The notes under the pieces were generated by a model. It searched no databases and was not told the origin of the DNA. It saw nothing but the letters and a program-made list of their open reading frames with translations. A DNA stretch of 64,000 nucleotides from Sulfurimonas sp. (GTDB taxonomy: Bacteria > Campylobacterota > Campylobacteria > Campylobacterales > Sulfurimonadaceae). Of the stretch, positions 9,659 through 19,005 are shown one piece after another (the first letter of the stretch is position 1; each line of letters starts with the position of its first letter). A program made the translations under genes and the position numbers. Location of the stretch: positions 186,001-250,000 of the forward strand of contig JAQTZE010000002.1 of the NCBI GenBank assembly GCA_028687935.1. Direction: 5' to 3'.

Positions 9659-9684
9659 CTCTAAATACTCTAAGGTATTTAGAG
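9659..9684. terminator. Perfect 10-bp hairpin after the Xer gene
   Basis: CTCTAAATAC and its exact complement GTATTTAGAG flank a 6-base loop. It is AT-rich with no long T run after it, so it would be a weak terminator for the upstream operon; it lies only 13 bases before the HD-protein start and could instead act in that gene's leader. Confidence 0.5.
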
Positions 9685-9696
9685 TACCATTACGGT

Positions 9697-10170
9697 ATGA
9701 ATAGCACGCATAACTCCATTTTCTCAATACCTTTTTTAAAATCACTCTTTTTTACTCAAAACAAATGGCATCAGCACGGTGTTTTTTTGCATACGATGCG
9801 TGTTGTCTATTACACATTCAAAGGTGGAGATTTTAGATTTTTAGCGGCTGCGTTTTTGCATGATGTAGGCAAACCTTTTAGTGCCCATGTCAAAGATGAA
9901 GAAGATAGAGAATTTAATGAATACAGTTTTACAGATCATGAAGAAAAAAGCTATCAGATCATCAAAAACTGGCCTTTTATCAGCGAATATACAAAAAATC
10001 TAGTGCGCTATCACTACCTTATCCGTGATATTAAAAAAAGTAAAAAAGAAGATCCCCAGCGTTATGGTCAAAAAAAGCCTATTTGGGATGCTTTGAGCGA
10101 AGATATGCAAAATGATTTGATGCGTTTTTTATATTATGACGATTTGGGTAAAGGGAAAAAGAGAAGATGA
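9697..10170 (+). CDS. HD-domain phosphohydrolase-like protein
   Basis: 157 residues. Metal-binding HD-domain pattern: His in FLHTMRVVYYT, HD pair in AAAFLHDVGKPFSAH, a further His in FTDHEEKSYQI and an RYHYLI segment. HD-domain proteins hydrolyse phosphate esters of nucleotides or nucleic acids; the substrate here cannot be told. The basic tail (GKGKKRR) could contact nucleic acid. It is shorter than HD-GYP or CCA-associated HD proteins and is a stand-alone domain. No clear Shine-Dalgarno precedes the ATG; a hairpin sits just upstream. Confidence 0.75.
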   Translation: MNSTHNSIFSIPFLKSLFFTQNKWHQHGVFLHTMRVVYYTFKGGDFRFLAAAFLHDVGKPFSAHVKDEEDREFNEYSFTDHEEKSYQIIKNWPFISEYTKNLVRYHYLIRDIKKSKKEDPQRYGQKKPIWDALSEDMQNDLMRFLYYDDLGKGKKRR

Positions 10171-10172
10171 GA

Positions 10173-10178
10173 TATAAT
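10173..10178 (+). promoter_or_regulatory. TATAAT -10 element before the NosL-like gene
   Basis: Exact TATAAT 30 bases before the start at 10208, with GGAG between as ribosome site. No good -35 is visible, which is common for sigma-70 promoters in Campylobacterota. Confidence 0.5.
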
Positions 10179-10207
10179 AAAGAATTAAATTTCGGAGTTT
10201 TTGTTTT

Positions 10208-10714
10208 ATGTTAAAAAAAATTATCCCTTTTCTTGTTATTGCTACAATCATCACTATTATTGTGCTTCTTTTTCTCTCTTTAGCTTCAAGTCAAAATATG
10301 ATCGTCATCAAAGAGGGAAATCTAGCGCTCAAACCTCTTGAAATGGAACTCAATAAGTACCAAGATAGTGACTGCGGTATGGTCATAGAAGATCTTGAAT
10401 ATGCTTCTCAGGTCGTTATCCCGAGTGGAAAAACATGGTTTTTTCATGACCATGGCGGTTTTGTCCATTGGCTTGCAGATAAAGAGTTCAAAGATGAGGC
10501 TATTATCTGGGCTATGAGTAGAGATACGAAAAAGTGGATAAACGCAAGAGAGGCTTTTTACTCTCTCAAGGATATTACACCGATGGGATACGGCTTTGGT
10601 GCGTATGAGACTAAACAAGAAGGTTTTATCGACTTCGATACAATGAGCCTTCGTATGCTCAGAGGCGAGACGATGAACAATCCTCTGATAAAAAAACAAC
10701 TCTTGGGGCTCTAA
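10208..10714 (+). CDS. NosL-like copper-handling protein, membrane anchored
   Basis: 168 residues. One N-terminal membrane helix (about 4-27) and a periplasmic domain with the NosL signature Cys-Gly-Met in SDCGMVIEDLEYASQV, plus conserved WFFHDHGGFVHWL, KKWINAREAFY and TPMGYGFGAYE. NosL binds Cu(I) and supplies copper to nitrous oxide reductase; NosL-like proteins also occur apart from nos clusters. Here it overlaps by one base a TauE/SafE-like membrane protein of the kind linked to copper and cbb3 oxidase assembly, which suggests a two-gene copper insertion unit. It uses a membrane anchor rather than the usual lipoprotein signal. Confidence 0.7.
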   Translation: MLKKIIPFLVIATIITIIVLLFLSLASSQNMIVIKEGNLALKPLEMELNKYQDSDCGMVIEDLEYASQVVIPSGKTWFFHDHGGFVHWLADKEFKDEAIIWAMSRDTKKWINAREAFYSLKDITPMGYGFGAYETKQEGFIDFDTMSLRMLRGETMNNPLIKKQLLGL

Positions 10715-11421
10715 TGGAAACCGTTAATCTGCTCACTATTATCTCCATTGCGTTTTTAGGCTCTTTTGGACACTGTATCGGTATGTGTGGCGGGATTGTG
10801 GTAGCTTATACGACGATCAAGATAGAACCAACAAGCTCAAAAGTCTCCAAAAGTATTGCACATCTTCTCTACTCTTTTGGAAGAGTGCTGACGTATGGCG
10901 TTTTGGGTGCTCTTTTTGGTGCACTTGGAGGTGTGGCGACTTTTAGCAACTATGCAAACGGAGGGCTTTTGATCTTCGCAGGTGTAGCGATGGTTCTCGC
11001 AGGCCTTTCACTGATGGGAAAAATAAAGTTCTTGACACTTATCGAGCACTCTTTTTCTTCTTCGCCACTCTATAAAAAAGCATTTAAATCTGTGCTCAAC
11101 TCCAAATCAAATCTCAGCTTTTTTGTCCTTGGAATGTTAAACGGTTTACTCCCTTGTGGTTTTGTCTATTTCTTTGCCATTACGGCAGCATCTACAGCAG
11201 ATCCGCTCTATGGAGCTTTGGTGATGGTCATATTTGGTCTAAGTACGATTCCTGCGATGTTTGGACTTGGTTTTTTAACCTCGCTCGCTTCAGCTATGAG
11301 CTTTAGAAACATGATGATGAGCCTCTCTTCTATAGCGGTTATCCTCTATGGAGTCTATACAATTTATAATGGGTATGACTATATAAATAACCCGCTCAAA
11401 ACATTAAGAGATTGTCACTAA
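10714..11421 (+). CDS. TauE/SafE / UreH-like (COG2836-type) membrane protein
   Basis: 235 residues, six predicted membrane helices. Characteristic early motif FGHCIGMCGGIVVAY with a Cys/Met pair, then LYSFGRVLTYGVLGALFGALGG and the conserved GLLPCGFVYFF. These proteins are related to the DsbD transmembrane family. In Campylobacterota and Proteobacteria they are often next to cbb3 oxidase or copper genes and are thought to move copper or electrons across the membrane. Start overlaps the stop of the NosL-like gene, so the two are translationally coupled and likely partners. Confidence 0.75.
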   Translation: METVNLLTIISIAFLGSFGHCIGMCGGIVVAYTTIKIEPTSSKVSKSIAHLLYSFGRVLTYGVLGALFGALGGVATFSNYANGGLLIFAGVAMVLAGLSLMGKIKFLTLIEHSFSSSPLYKKAFKSVLNSKSNLSFFVLGMLNGLLPCGFVYFFAITAASTADPLYGALVMVIFGLSTIPAMFGLGFLTSLASAMSFRNMMMSLSSIAVILYGVYTIYNGYDYINNPLKTLRDCH

Positions 11422-11443
11422 AATAATTTCAAGTAAGTGTCGC

Positions 11444-11449
11444 TATAAT
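11444..11449 (+). promoter_or_regulatory. TATAAT -10 element before the HDOD gene
   Basis: Exact TATAAT 25 bases before ATG at 11474, with AAAGG in between. Probably drives HDOD-polA transcription. Confidence 0.5.
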
Positions 11450-11473
11450 AAATTTAAAAAAAAGGTAAAAGCT

Positions 11474-12307
11474 ATGAAAAGTTCGATCATTGATAGCATC
11501 AAATCACTTCCTCCTCTCTCAAAAACAATTACAGAGATCAATATGATCTATGCACATGAAGACTCTTCTATCAATGATTTGGCGAAAGTAGTAGAGAGAG
11601 ATCCTATGATCGTTGCAAACCTTTTAAAAGCTGCTAACTCTCCGCTCTATGGTTTTGGTAAAGAGATACGAAACGCAAGCCAAGCTGTGAGCCTTTTTGG
11701 TATGAGCTTGACGCGTTCTATTGCTGTTGGAAACTCTATACGCAAGCTTTTAAACGTGGATATGAAACCTTACAACATCACAAGTGAGCGTTTTGCAGAG
11801 ATCTCTGCTTTGCAGGCAAATCTTATTTTGAAGTGGTACTCCCATATTGATAAGCAAAAAGCAGAGATGCTCTATCTCGCTGCGTTTTTACAAGAGACGG
11901 GAAAAATTCTCATCGCAAGTGATATCATCCAAGAAGATGAGTCTTACTCTTTCTCAGCAGAAGTAGAACTGACAAATGATTTGGCGGCGTTAGAGCGCTC
12001 ATATGTGGATGTTTCAAGTTCTGAAGTGACTGCTGAAATATTTGATCACTGGGGCTTTGATCAGGCTTTTATCGAGATGATAAAATATTCTGACAATCCA
12101 GAAGCAGCACCCTCAAAGATAAAAGAGTATTCACTTGCACTCAATATCGTCAAAACAATTCTTCCTATCAATAAGCCGCTCAGTGAGCAGGCTATCAACT
12201 TTGGTTTGAGAAAAGCACATGATGCTGGATATAATCACGAGACTTTAGAAGATGAGATTGACCGCATCCTCGATGTACTTGAAACACAAGCGCCTGAGAA
12301 TGAGTAA
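11474..12307 (+). CDS. HDOD-domain regulatory protein
   Basis: 277 residues made almost entirely of one HDOD domain: SIKSLPPLSKTITEI, VVERDPMIVANLLKAANSPLYG and ASQAVSLFGMSLTRSIAV are classic family segments. The catalytic HD residues of true HD hydrolases are replaced, as usual in HDOD, so it is expected to act by protein contacts in signalling (often chemotaxis, motility or cyclic-di-GMP networks). There is no attached output domain. Its last 8 bases overlap the start of polA, so the pair is cotranscribed, though no functional tie is obvious. Confidence 0.85.
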   Translation: MKSSIIDSIKSLPPLSKTITEINMIYAHEDSSINDLAKVVERDPMIVANLLKAANSPLYGFGKEIRNASQAVSLFGMSLTRSIAVGNSIRKLLNVDMKPYNITSERFAEISALQANLILKWYSHIDKQKAEMLYLAAFLQETGKILIASDIIQEDESYSFSAEVELTNDLAALERSYVDVSSSEVTAEIFDHWGFDQAFIEMIKYSDNPEAAPSKIKEYSLALNIVKTILPINKPLSEQAINFGLRKAHDAGYNHETLEDEIDRILDVLETQAPENE

Positions 12308-15017
12308 AACCGTCACAGTTATCGATACTTTCGGCTTTTTCTTTCGAAGTTTTTACGCTCTTCCCCAGCATCTTAAAAACAAAGATGGCTTTCCTACAGG
12401 ACTGCTGACTGGTTTTACGAACTTTATAGCGACACTCCAAAAACAACATGACAGCGATTACCTTGTCTTTGCAATAGACTCCAAAGGGCCTACATTTCGC
12501 AACGAGATAGATACAAACTATAAAGCCAACCGCCAAGCACCTCCACCCGAACTTACCATGCAGCTTCCAATCGCTATAGAATGGATTGACAAAATGGGGT
12601 ACAAAACTTTGGGTAAAGTCGGTTTTGAAGCCGATGATATCATCGCAACAGTTGTGAAGTTTGCAAAAGAGCAGGGCTACAATGTGCGCGTTGTCTCTCA
12701 CGATAAAGACCTCTATCAGCTTATAGATGATGGCAAAATTGTCCTTGTCGATGCTATCAAAAGAAAAACTGTTGATGAAGAAGCATGTTTTGAGAAGTAT
12801 GGTGTCACACCGAAGCAGTTTATAGATTACCAATCTATCCTCGGAGATAGCGCGGATAATGTCCCTGGTGTCAAAGGTATAGGCAAAGTCGGAGCTGAAA
12901 AGCTGCTGCAAGAATTTGGCACACTGGATAATATCTATGCAAATTTACAGATGATAAAAGGTGCAAACCAGAAAAAACTCTTTGAGTGTAAAGAACAGGC
13001 TTATATGTCTAAAGAGCTTGTCACACTTCGTGATGATGTGCTTGAGAGCTTTGATTTTGAAGAGTACTGCATGAATGTCGAACATCCTTTTTTAAATATC
13101 TATGATGAACTTGTAAAGTATGAACAAAACGCAATCCTTCGTATGCTCCATGCAAAAAATATGGTGAGCGAGCAAACGCAGCAAGAAGCCATAGAAAAGA
13201 TAGAAGAGGAGACACAAGAGAATAAAAAGATTGATTTTAAAGCGACACTTATCACAGATGAGAAAGAACTCACTCGCGTTTTATCTACTTTGGACGAGAC
13301 GACTGTCGTTGCGTTTGATACGGAGACGACGGGACTTGACTATGACAAAGATTCTCTTGTCGGCTTTAGTTTTTCTTTTAATGACGAAGAGGCTTTTTAT
13401 GTTCCGTTTGGACATTTCTATCTTGGCGTGCCTGAGCAGATATCCCACGAAGCAGCAAAAACTGCTATAAAAACGATCTTCAAATCTCTCGTAGTCGGCC
13501 ATAACATCAAGTTTGACTTGCATTTTGTGAGTAGATTTTTGGATGTAGATACTCTTGATATCTACGCAGACAGTATGATACTCGCGTGGCTTATCAACCC
13601 TGAGAGTGCGCTCTCTCTTGATAAACTCTCCGATAAACTCTTAGATCATAAGATGGTTGCGTTTAGCGAGACGGTCAAAAAAGGAGAGACTTTCGCAGGT
13701 GTCGCACTTGACGATGCTTGTAACTATGCGGCTGAAGATGCTTACATCACACGCAGACTCTATACTCTTTTCTTGCAAAAGCTTGAACTTCAAGAAGCAG
13801 GTCATCTCATAGATGAAGCTACAGATGTAGAGATGCCATTTTTGCAGACACTTCTGAGTATGGAAAAAGCAGGAATCAAAGTCGATGGTGCGTTTTTAGA
13901 GAAGTTTTTGGTTGAAGTCAAAGCAAGACTTGAAGAGCTCACATCTGAGATATATGCACAAGCCGGTAGCGAGTTTAATATCAACTCTACAAAACAGCTT
14001 GGCGTCATACTTTTTGAAGAACTCGGCCTTCCTGTGGGTAAAAAGACAAAGACAGGCTACTCAACAGATGAAAATGTTCTCTCTTCGCTCAAAGATGCAC
14101 ATGCGATTATTCCTCTGCTTTTAGAATACAGAGAGGTTTACAAGCTCTACTCGACTTATATAGAACCACTATTGAAACTCTCTTATGAGAGTGAGCAGAG
14201 TCGTGTGCATACATCTTTTGTCCAAACGGGAACAGCGACGGGACGACTCAGTTCTAAAAACCCCAACCTGCAAAATATCCCAGCAAGAAGCGAACTTGGC
14301 TTGCGTATCCGTGAGGCTTTTGTAGCAGAAAAGGGCAAAAAACTTATCGGTATAGATTATTCTCAAATAGAGCTGCGTTTGCTGGCGCATTTTTCACAAG
14401 ACAAGGTGCTCGTCGCTGCGTTTAAAGAAGATAAAGATATCCATACGCAAACAGCTATCGCACTCTTTGGCGAAGAAGAAGCAGCGTCAAAAAGAAATGT
14501 GGCAAAAACAGTCAATTTCGGACTTTTATACGGCATGGGACAAAAGAAACTCTCTGAAACTTTAGGCATCACGACAAAAGAGGCGAAGGAGATCATAGAG
14601 AAGTACTTTGAGAGCTTTCCTACGGTAAAAACATACTTCCGCTCTATTGTCGATCTTTCACATGAGCAGGGCTATGTAGAGACGCTTTTAAAACGCCGCA
14701 GATATTTTGACTATGAAAACGCAACACCGATGTTTCGAGCTGCTTATGATAGAGAATCTGTCAACAGTGTTTTTCAGGGAAGTGCGAGTGATTTGATAAA
14801 ACTCTCGATGAACAAGATCCAAAAAGTGATACACAAAGAAAATCTTGATGCAAAGATACTTTTACAAATACACGATGAACTTATCTTTGAAGTAAACGCA
14901 GAGCAAGTCGACGTACTTGCCGCGCGCTTTAAAGAGATTATGGAAGATATCAAAGAGTTGCATGTACCTCTTAAAGTAAGTCTCAATATTGGAGATAACT
15001 GGGGTCAGTTGAAATGA
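12300..15017 (+). CDS. polA: DNA polymerase I
   Basis: 905 residues from ATG at 12300, where the 5' nuclease domain begins (TVIDTFGFFFRSFYALP). It has all three domains: 5' nuclease (about 1-290; GDSADNVPGVKGIGKVGAE), 3'-5' exonuclease with an intact DTETTG metal site near 340, and family A polymerase with motif A DYSQIELRLLAHFS, motif B KRNVAKTVNFGLLYGMG and motif C QIHDELIFEV. It fills Okazaki and repair gaps. An upstream in-frame start at 12252 would add 16 residues inside the HDOD gene and is unlikely. Proofreading looks functional, unlike Taq-type enzymes. Confidence 0.96.
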   Translation: MSKTVTVIDTFGFFFRSFYALPQHLKNKDGFPTGLLTGFTNFIATLQKQHDSDYLVFAIDSKGPTFRNEIDTNYKANRQAPPPELTMQLPIAIEWIDKMGYKTLGKVGFEADDIIATVVKFAKEQGYNVRVVSHDKDLYQLIDDGKIVLVDAIKRKTVDEEACFEKYGVTPKQFIDYQSILGDSADNVPGVKGIGKVGAEKLLQEFGTLDNIYANLQMIKGANQKKLFECKEQAYMSKELVTLRDDVLESFDFEEYCMNVEHPFLNIYDELVKYEQNAILRMLHAKNMVSEQTQQEAIEKIEEETQENKKIDFKATLITDEKELTRVLSTLDETTVVAFDTETTGLDYDKDSLVGFSFSFNDEEAFYVPFGHFYLGVPEQISHEAAKTAIKTIFKSLVVGHNIKFDLHFVSRFLDVDTLDIYADSMILAWLINPESALSLDKLSDKLLDHKMVAFSETVKKGETFAGVALDDACNYAAEDAYITRRLYTLFLQKLELQEAGHLIDEATDVEMPFLQTLLSMEKAGIKVDGAFLEKFLVEVKARLEELTSEIYAQAGSEFNINSTKQLGVILFEELGLPVGKKTKTGYSTDENVLSSLKDAHAIIPLLLEYREVYKLYSTYIEPLLKLSYESEQSRVHTSFVQTGTATGRLSSKNPNLQNIPARSELGLRIREAFVAEKGKKLIGIDYSQIELRLLAHFSQDKVLVAAFKEDKDIHTQTAIALFGEEEAASKRNVAKTVNFGLLYGMGQKKLSETLGITTKEAKEIIEKYFESFPTVKTYFRSIVDLSHEQGYVETLLKRRRYFDYENATPMFRAAYDRESVNSVFQGSASDLIKLSMNKIQKVIHKENLDAKILLQIHDELIFEVNAEQVDVLAARFKEIMEDIKELHVPLKVSLNIGDNWGQLK

Positions 15018-15030
15018 TAGCGCAGGCGTA

Positions 15031-16173
15031 ATGCAAACTCTTTCCAAACTGACTATCCTTACACTTTTACTGCTTTCGATGACGACGATGATGTCAAATG
15101 TCGCCATCGTCACAACAGTGCCTCACCTCAAAGAGTATTTTGCCAATGAGACAAATATAGAGTTTCTCTCACGCATGATGATCACATTTCCTTCACTTTC
15201 CATCGCCTTACTCGCTCCTTTTTTAGGCCATCTTGTTTATAGATTTGGGAAGAAAAAGTCAGCGATAACAGCACTTGCGTTTTTCTCGCTACTTGGAAGT
15301 ACGGGGCTTTATCTTGAGAGTCTAGAACTCCTCTTGGCTTCGCGTTTTTTCTTTGGCATCAGTGTCGCGGTGCTTATGATTGTCACAACCAGCCTTGTTG
15401 GGGATTATTTCAGCGGGGAAGAGCGTCACAAATTTATGGGCTTGCAAAGTGCTTTTAGTGCTATCGGTGGAGTCTTTTTTGTTTTAGGCGGCGGTATTTT
15501 GGCGGATATTGAGTGGCGCTGGGCTTTTGGTATCTATTTGATAGGCTTTTTACTGATTCCTTTTGCGCTGAAATTTATCAAAGAGATCAAACGCGATGAG
15601 ATTCAAAATGAAGAGGGTTTGAATAACAAACTGATAGGCATCTATTTCCTTGCGTTTATACTGATGTTACTCTTTTATATTATGCCGACGCAGATACCTT
15701 TTCTCATTATCAACCATTTTGGAGCTTCCTCAACACTCGCGGGAGCTATTATTTCGACTGCGTTTGTGGCGAATGCTTTTGGAGCTTTGGCTTTTGCAAA
15801 ACTCAAGCGAAAATTGTCACATCCAAATATATTCATTTTGAGTATGAGTATCATCGCTGTTGGTTTTGTCCTTATCGGTTTTGTCAATGATGTACGACTC
15901 TTCTTTCTTACTTCACCTATTATGGGTTTTGGTGGCGGTCTTGCGATGACAAATGTGGTCGCTTGGATGCTCTCTAAAGCCCATCACACCAAACGCATAA
16001 AATCCTCTGGCTATCTTACAAGTGCCATATTTTTGGGACAGTTTAGCTCACCAATATTTTTTCATCCTTTTGTGAGTTATTTTGGAGTGCGTGATTTTTT
16101 TATCTTCGTAGGTATTATGATTGGAGTGACTCTCCTTGCGTTTTTGAGTTTCAAAAAACTATGCAGCGTTTAA
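15031..16173 (+). CDS. Major facilitator superfamily transporter
   Basis: 380 residues, about 12 membrane helices. MFS loop motif YRFGKKKSAI lies between helices 2 and 3, and a second copy-like segment KLKRKLSHPN between helices 8 and 9. It resembles small-molecule/drug exporters (DHA1-like). Substrate unknown. Begins 13 bases after polA and converges with the MATE gene 7 bases beyond its stop. Confidence 0.85.
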   Translation: MQTLSKLTILTLLLLSMTTMMSNVAIVTTVPHLKEYFANETNIEFLSRMMITFPSLSIALLAPFLGHLVYRFGKKKSAITALAFFSLLGSTGLYLESLELLLASRFFFGISVAVLMIVTTSLVGDYFSGEERHKFMGLQSAFSAIGGVFFVLGGGILADIEWRWAFGIYLIGFLLIPFALKFIKEIKRDEIQNEEGLNNKLIGIYFLAFILMLLFYIMPTQIPFLIINHFGASSTLAGAIISTAFVANAFGALAFAKLKRKLSHPNIFILSMSIIAVGFVLIGFVNDVRLFFLTSPIMGFGGGLAMTNVVAWMLSKAHHTKRIKSSGYLTSAIFLGQFSSPIFFHPFVSYFGVRDFFIFVGIMIGVTLLAFLSFKKLCSV

Positions 16174-16180
16174 AAAATCT

Positions 16181-17494
16181 TTAGTGAAGAGCTGCGAGTT
16201 TTTTGCTGCTATACCACCACAAAAACGCAGCCGAAGAGAAGATGATGGCATCCAGTCCAAGCCACAGAGAGTAAATCTCTAAATCAAGTGTGCTCAAAAA
16301 GCCAAAGAGTGCCACAGGTGCGAGCACTTGTCTGTAGATGCTGATGGGAAAGATGACAGCAGGTTTGGCGATACCCTGAAGCATAGAGATGTAGATGAAA
16401 ATCATCACAAAGCCAAAAAACGCAAAGCCGCAGATGCGCAGATAGAGCACTGCTTGTTCGATAACCTTTGCATCGTTCGTGAGCAGTGAGGCAAAAAAAT
16501 CTCCAAAAATAAAAAATGAGAGCACTCCAAGGGCACTTAAGATAAAGCCGTAGAGGAGTGCGAGATGTGTGCTTGGCGCTATTCTTTCATACATTTTTGC
16601 ACCGTTGTTTTGTGAGACTATCGCAAGCGTGGCAATAGAGAGTCCTACAACTGGCATCAAAAATATCTGCTCAATCCGCATTCCGATACCAAAAGCTCCA
16701 ACCGCCTCTTTACCATAAGGAGCGACAAAATAAGTGATAATATACATCCCAAACGCCATCATAAACATATTCATACTCGGACCAAAACCTTGTTTGAGAA
16801 GCTCTTTGAGGATTTCTCTATCAAAAACAAACTCTTTGAGCTCAAGATGCAGCGAGCTCTTTTGCAATTTATACAAAAGATAGCTCATAGTGATAGCTTC
16901 AGAGATGACTGTAGCCATAGCGATGCCTCCGACACCATAGTTGTAGTGATAGACAAAAAGTGCATCGAGAGCGATATTTAAAAACGCAGTGAGGATGAGA
17001 ATATTACGAAATGAAATCATATCTCCTGTTGCGTTTAGCAGGGCATTGAAGAAAAAAGAGCCGATAAAAAAGAGTGTCGCATAGAGGATGATATTGATAT
17101 ACTCAAGTGTCTGTGCAGTGTAGCTCGGATCTCCAAGAGCTTCTATAAGAAAAGGGACACTGAGAATACCAGAGAGACTCAAAAACAAAGATAGTAAAAA
17201 GGCAAACGCAAGGGAGTTGAGTGCTATATGTCTTGCTTTTTGGATATCTTTTGCACCCAAAGCATTGCCTACAAGCGAAGTGAGCGCTTCGCTCATACCG
17301 ATTGCGATGGCAAGTATCATAAAGAAGATAGAAGCACTCAAAGAGAGTGCTGCAAGTGCTTCTGTGGAGATGATACCTGCAAAATAAGTGTCAGTGACAT
17401 TGAACATTGTATGAAAAAAGTAACCGACAATCGCCGGAACAGAGAGTTTCAGGAGGTGCTCTTTTATAGACCCCGTTGTCAAATCAGTATGCAT
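16181..17494 (-). CDS. MATE-family efflux protein
   Basis: 437 residues with 12 hydrophobic segments in two repeated halves; N-terminal GSIKEHLLKLSVPAIVGYFF and TDTYFAGIISTEALAALSLS, and the second-half repeat LLKQGFGPSMNMFMMAFGMY, are typical of MATE sodium/proton antiporters (NorM/DinF branch). Exports cationic drugs or metabolites across the inner membrane. Divergent from the aldo/keto reductase gene across about 50 bases, which must hold both promoters. Confidence 0.88.
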   Translation of the reverse strand: MHTDLTTGSIKEHLLKLSVPAIVGYFFHTMFNVTDTYFAGIISTEALAALSLSASIFFMILAIAIGMSEALTSLVGNALGAKDIQKARHIALNSLAFAFLLSLFLSLSGILSVPFLIEALGDPSYTAQTLEYINIILYATLFFIGSFFFNALLNATGDMISFRNILILTAFLNIALDALFVYHYNYGVGGIAMATVISEAITMSYLLYKLQKSSLHLELKEFVFDREILKELLKQGFGPSMNMFMMAFGMYIITYFVAPYGKEAVGAFGIGMRIEQIFLMPVVGLSIATLAIVSQNNGAKMYERIAPSTHLALLYGFILSALGVLSFFIFGDFFASLLTNDAKVIEQAVLYLRICGFAFFGFVMIFIYISMLQGIAKPAVIFPISIYRQVLAPVALFGFLSTLDLEIYSLWLGLDAIIFSSAAFLWWYSSKKLAALH

Positions 17495-17545
17495 TTAGCT
17501 CTTTTATGTAAAATATCACACGATTATAACTAAACAAGGCCAAGT

Positions 17546-18565
17546 ATGGAATATAGATACATAGGAAAGAGCGGACTTCGCGTAAGCCCTATCTGTATGG
17601 GAACGATGACTTTTGGAACACAAACGCCAAGTGAAAAAGAGGCTTTTGCCATCATGGACAAAGCCTATGATGCGGGAGTGAATTTTTATGATACAGCGGA
17701 GCTTTATCCTGTGCCTCCATCAGGAAAACTCGCAGGACTGACCGAAGAGATAGTAGGACGCTGGCTTAAGAGTAAACCACGTGAGAGTGTTATCCTTGCA
17801 AGCAAGGTCGCAGGTGCAGCAAATGGCTGGTTTGTGCCGCCTATCCGTCATGGGCTTACTGCGATAGACAGTTTTCATATCGAACGCGCAATTGAGGGAA
17901 GTCTCAAGCGTTTGGATACGGACTATATTGATTTGTATCAGATGCACTGGCCGGACAATATCGTCCCCATAGAAGAAAGTCTTAAAGCTTTTGACAGACT
18001 GGTTCAAAGTGGAAAAGTACGTTATATCGGTACTTCAAACGATACAGCGTATGGAACGACAAAGGTGCTCATGACAAGCGAGCACAAAGGCTACGCACGA
18101 TTTGAGTCTATTCAAAACAACTTCTCACTTTTAAACAGAAGATTTTTGGATGAACTCGCGACTGTATGTAAAAAAGAGCAGATATCTCTGTTGCCGTATT
18201 CTCCTTTAGCTGGTGGTGTTTTGAGTGGAAAATACAACCAAAGCAGCGTGGGACAAGGACGTTTTAGCGACTACGTCAACTCTTCGGATAAACGCCAACG
18301 TCTGATGGCAGCACGTTTTATGAATGAGCGTACTTTGGCTTCAACGCAAAAATATCTCAAAATCGCACATGATTTTGGGATAGATCCTGTGACGATGGCG
18401 ACTGCTTGGTCTAAGCAGTTCTCCTTTGTGGCATCGACGATTATCGGAGCGACGACTCCAGCACAACTCGATGCAACACTAGCTGCAATGAATCTCACAC
18501 TCAGTGATGAGCTTTTAAAAGCCTGCGACGCAGTGCATAATGATATTTTATACCCGATGGGTTAG
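17546..18565 (+). CDS. Aldo/keto reductase, Tas-like
   Basis: 339 residues, TIM-barrel aldo/keto reductase. The catalytic tetrad is visible: Asp and Tyr in FYDTAELYPVP, Lys in ILASKVAGAA and His in LYQMHWPDN. The C-terminal STIIGATTPAQLDATLAA is the NADP-binding segment. The PVPPSGK insertion after the catalytic Tyr is shared with the E. coli Tas branch. Reduces aldehydes or ketones with NADPH; physiological substrate unknown. AAGG seven bases before ATG. First gene of a three-gene run ending at 19556. Confidence 0.88.
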   Translation: MEYRYIGKSGLRVSPICMGTMTFGTQTPSEKEAFAIMDKAYDAGVNFYDTAELYPVPPSGKLAGLTEEIVGRWLKSKPRESVILASKVAGAANGWFVPPIRHGLTAIDSFHIERAIEGSLKRLDTDYIDLYQMHWPDNIVPIEESLKAFDRLVQSGKVRYIGTSNDTAYGTTKVLMTSEHKGYARFESIQNNFSLLNRRFLDELATVCKKEQISLLPYSPLAGGVLSGKYNQSSVGQGRFSDYVNSSDKRQRLMAARFMNERTLASTQKYLKIAHDFGIDPVTMATAWSKQFSFVASTIIGATTPAQLDATLAAMNLTLSDELLKACDAVHNDILYPMG

Positions 18566-18573
18566 AGGCAGAT

Positions 18574-19005
18574 ATGAAAGAAAAAATAGAGACTTTATTG
18601 GAGTTACTCCACACACATTTTTTAGATGAGGCAAAACACTACAGCGAGTTTGAAAACTCTGATGTAGAGTATTTTGCAGGCTGTATGCTTTACAATCACT
18701 TTGCATTTTCAAAAGCGCTTGATAATCTTAAGACGATGGATCTCTCCTATGATTTTTTATCTGCGTTTAGCGATGAAGAGTTTGCTGCGATAGAAGAGAT
18801 AGTTAAAAGTATTGCCTTTGATGATGAGTTACAAAAGCTTGCGTTTTTGCAGGATTTTATCCAAGAAGCAAAAGCAAAATATACAAAATCTGAACTCTAT
18901 CTCCTCGATAGATTTGACTATCATGTAAACGCAATGGCGCAAAGATATGAGAAAAACGCAGAGGTGATGCATATAGATTTTCAAAATCCGCTTTTGAGAA
19001 AATAG
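18574..19005 (+). CDS. Hypothetical helical protein
   Basis: 143 residues, not recognised. Acidic and largely alpha-helical, with no signal peptide or membrane helix; Phe/Tyr-rich near its start (FENSDVEYFAGCMLYNHFAF). It sits 8 bases after the aldo/keto reductase and overlaps the ThiE-like gene by one base, so it is a true operon member. It contains three copies of the AAACGCA/TGCGTTT heptamer. Confidence 0.75.
   Translation: MKEKIETLLELLHTHFLDEAKHYSEFENSDVEYFAGCMLYNHFAFSKALDNLKTMDLSYDFLSAFSDEEFAAIEEIVKSIAFDDELQKLAFLQDFIQEAKAKYTKSELYLLDRFDYHVNAMAQRYEKNAEVMHIDFQNPLLRK

Noticed and set aside
12195-12911. A 238-residue minus-strand ORF covering the HDOD/polA junction
   Set aside because: It lies opposite the conserved polA 5' nuclease domain; composition (Cys/Phe rich) is that of an antisense frame.
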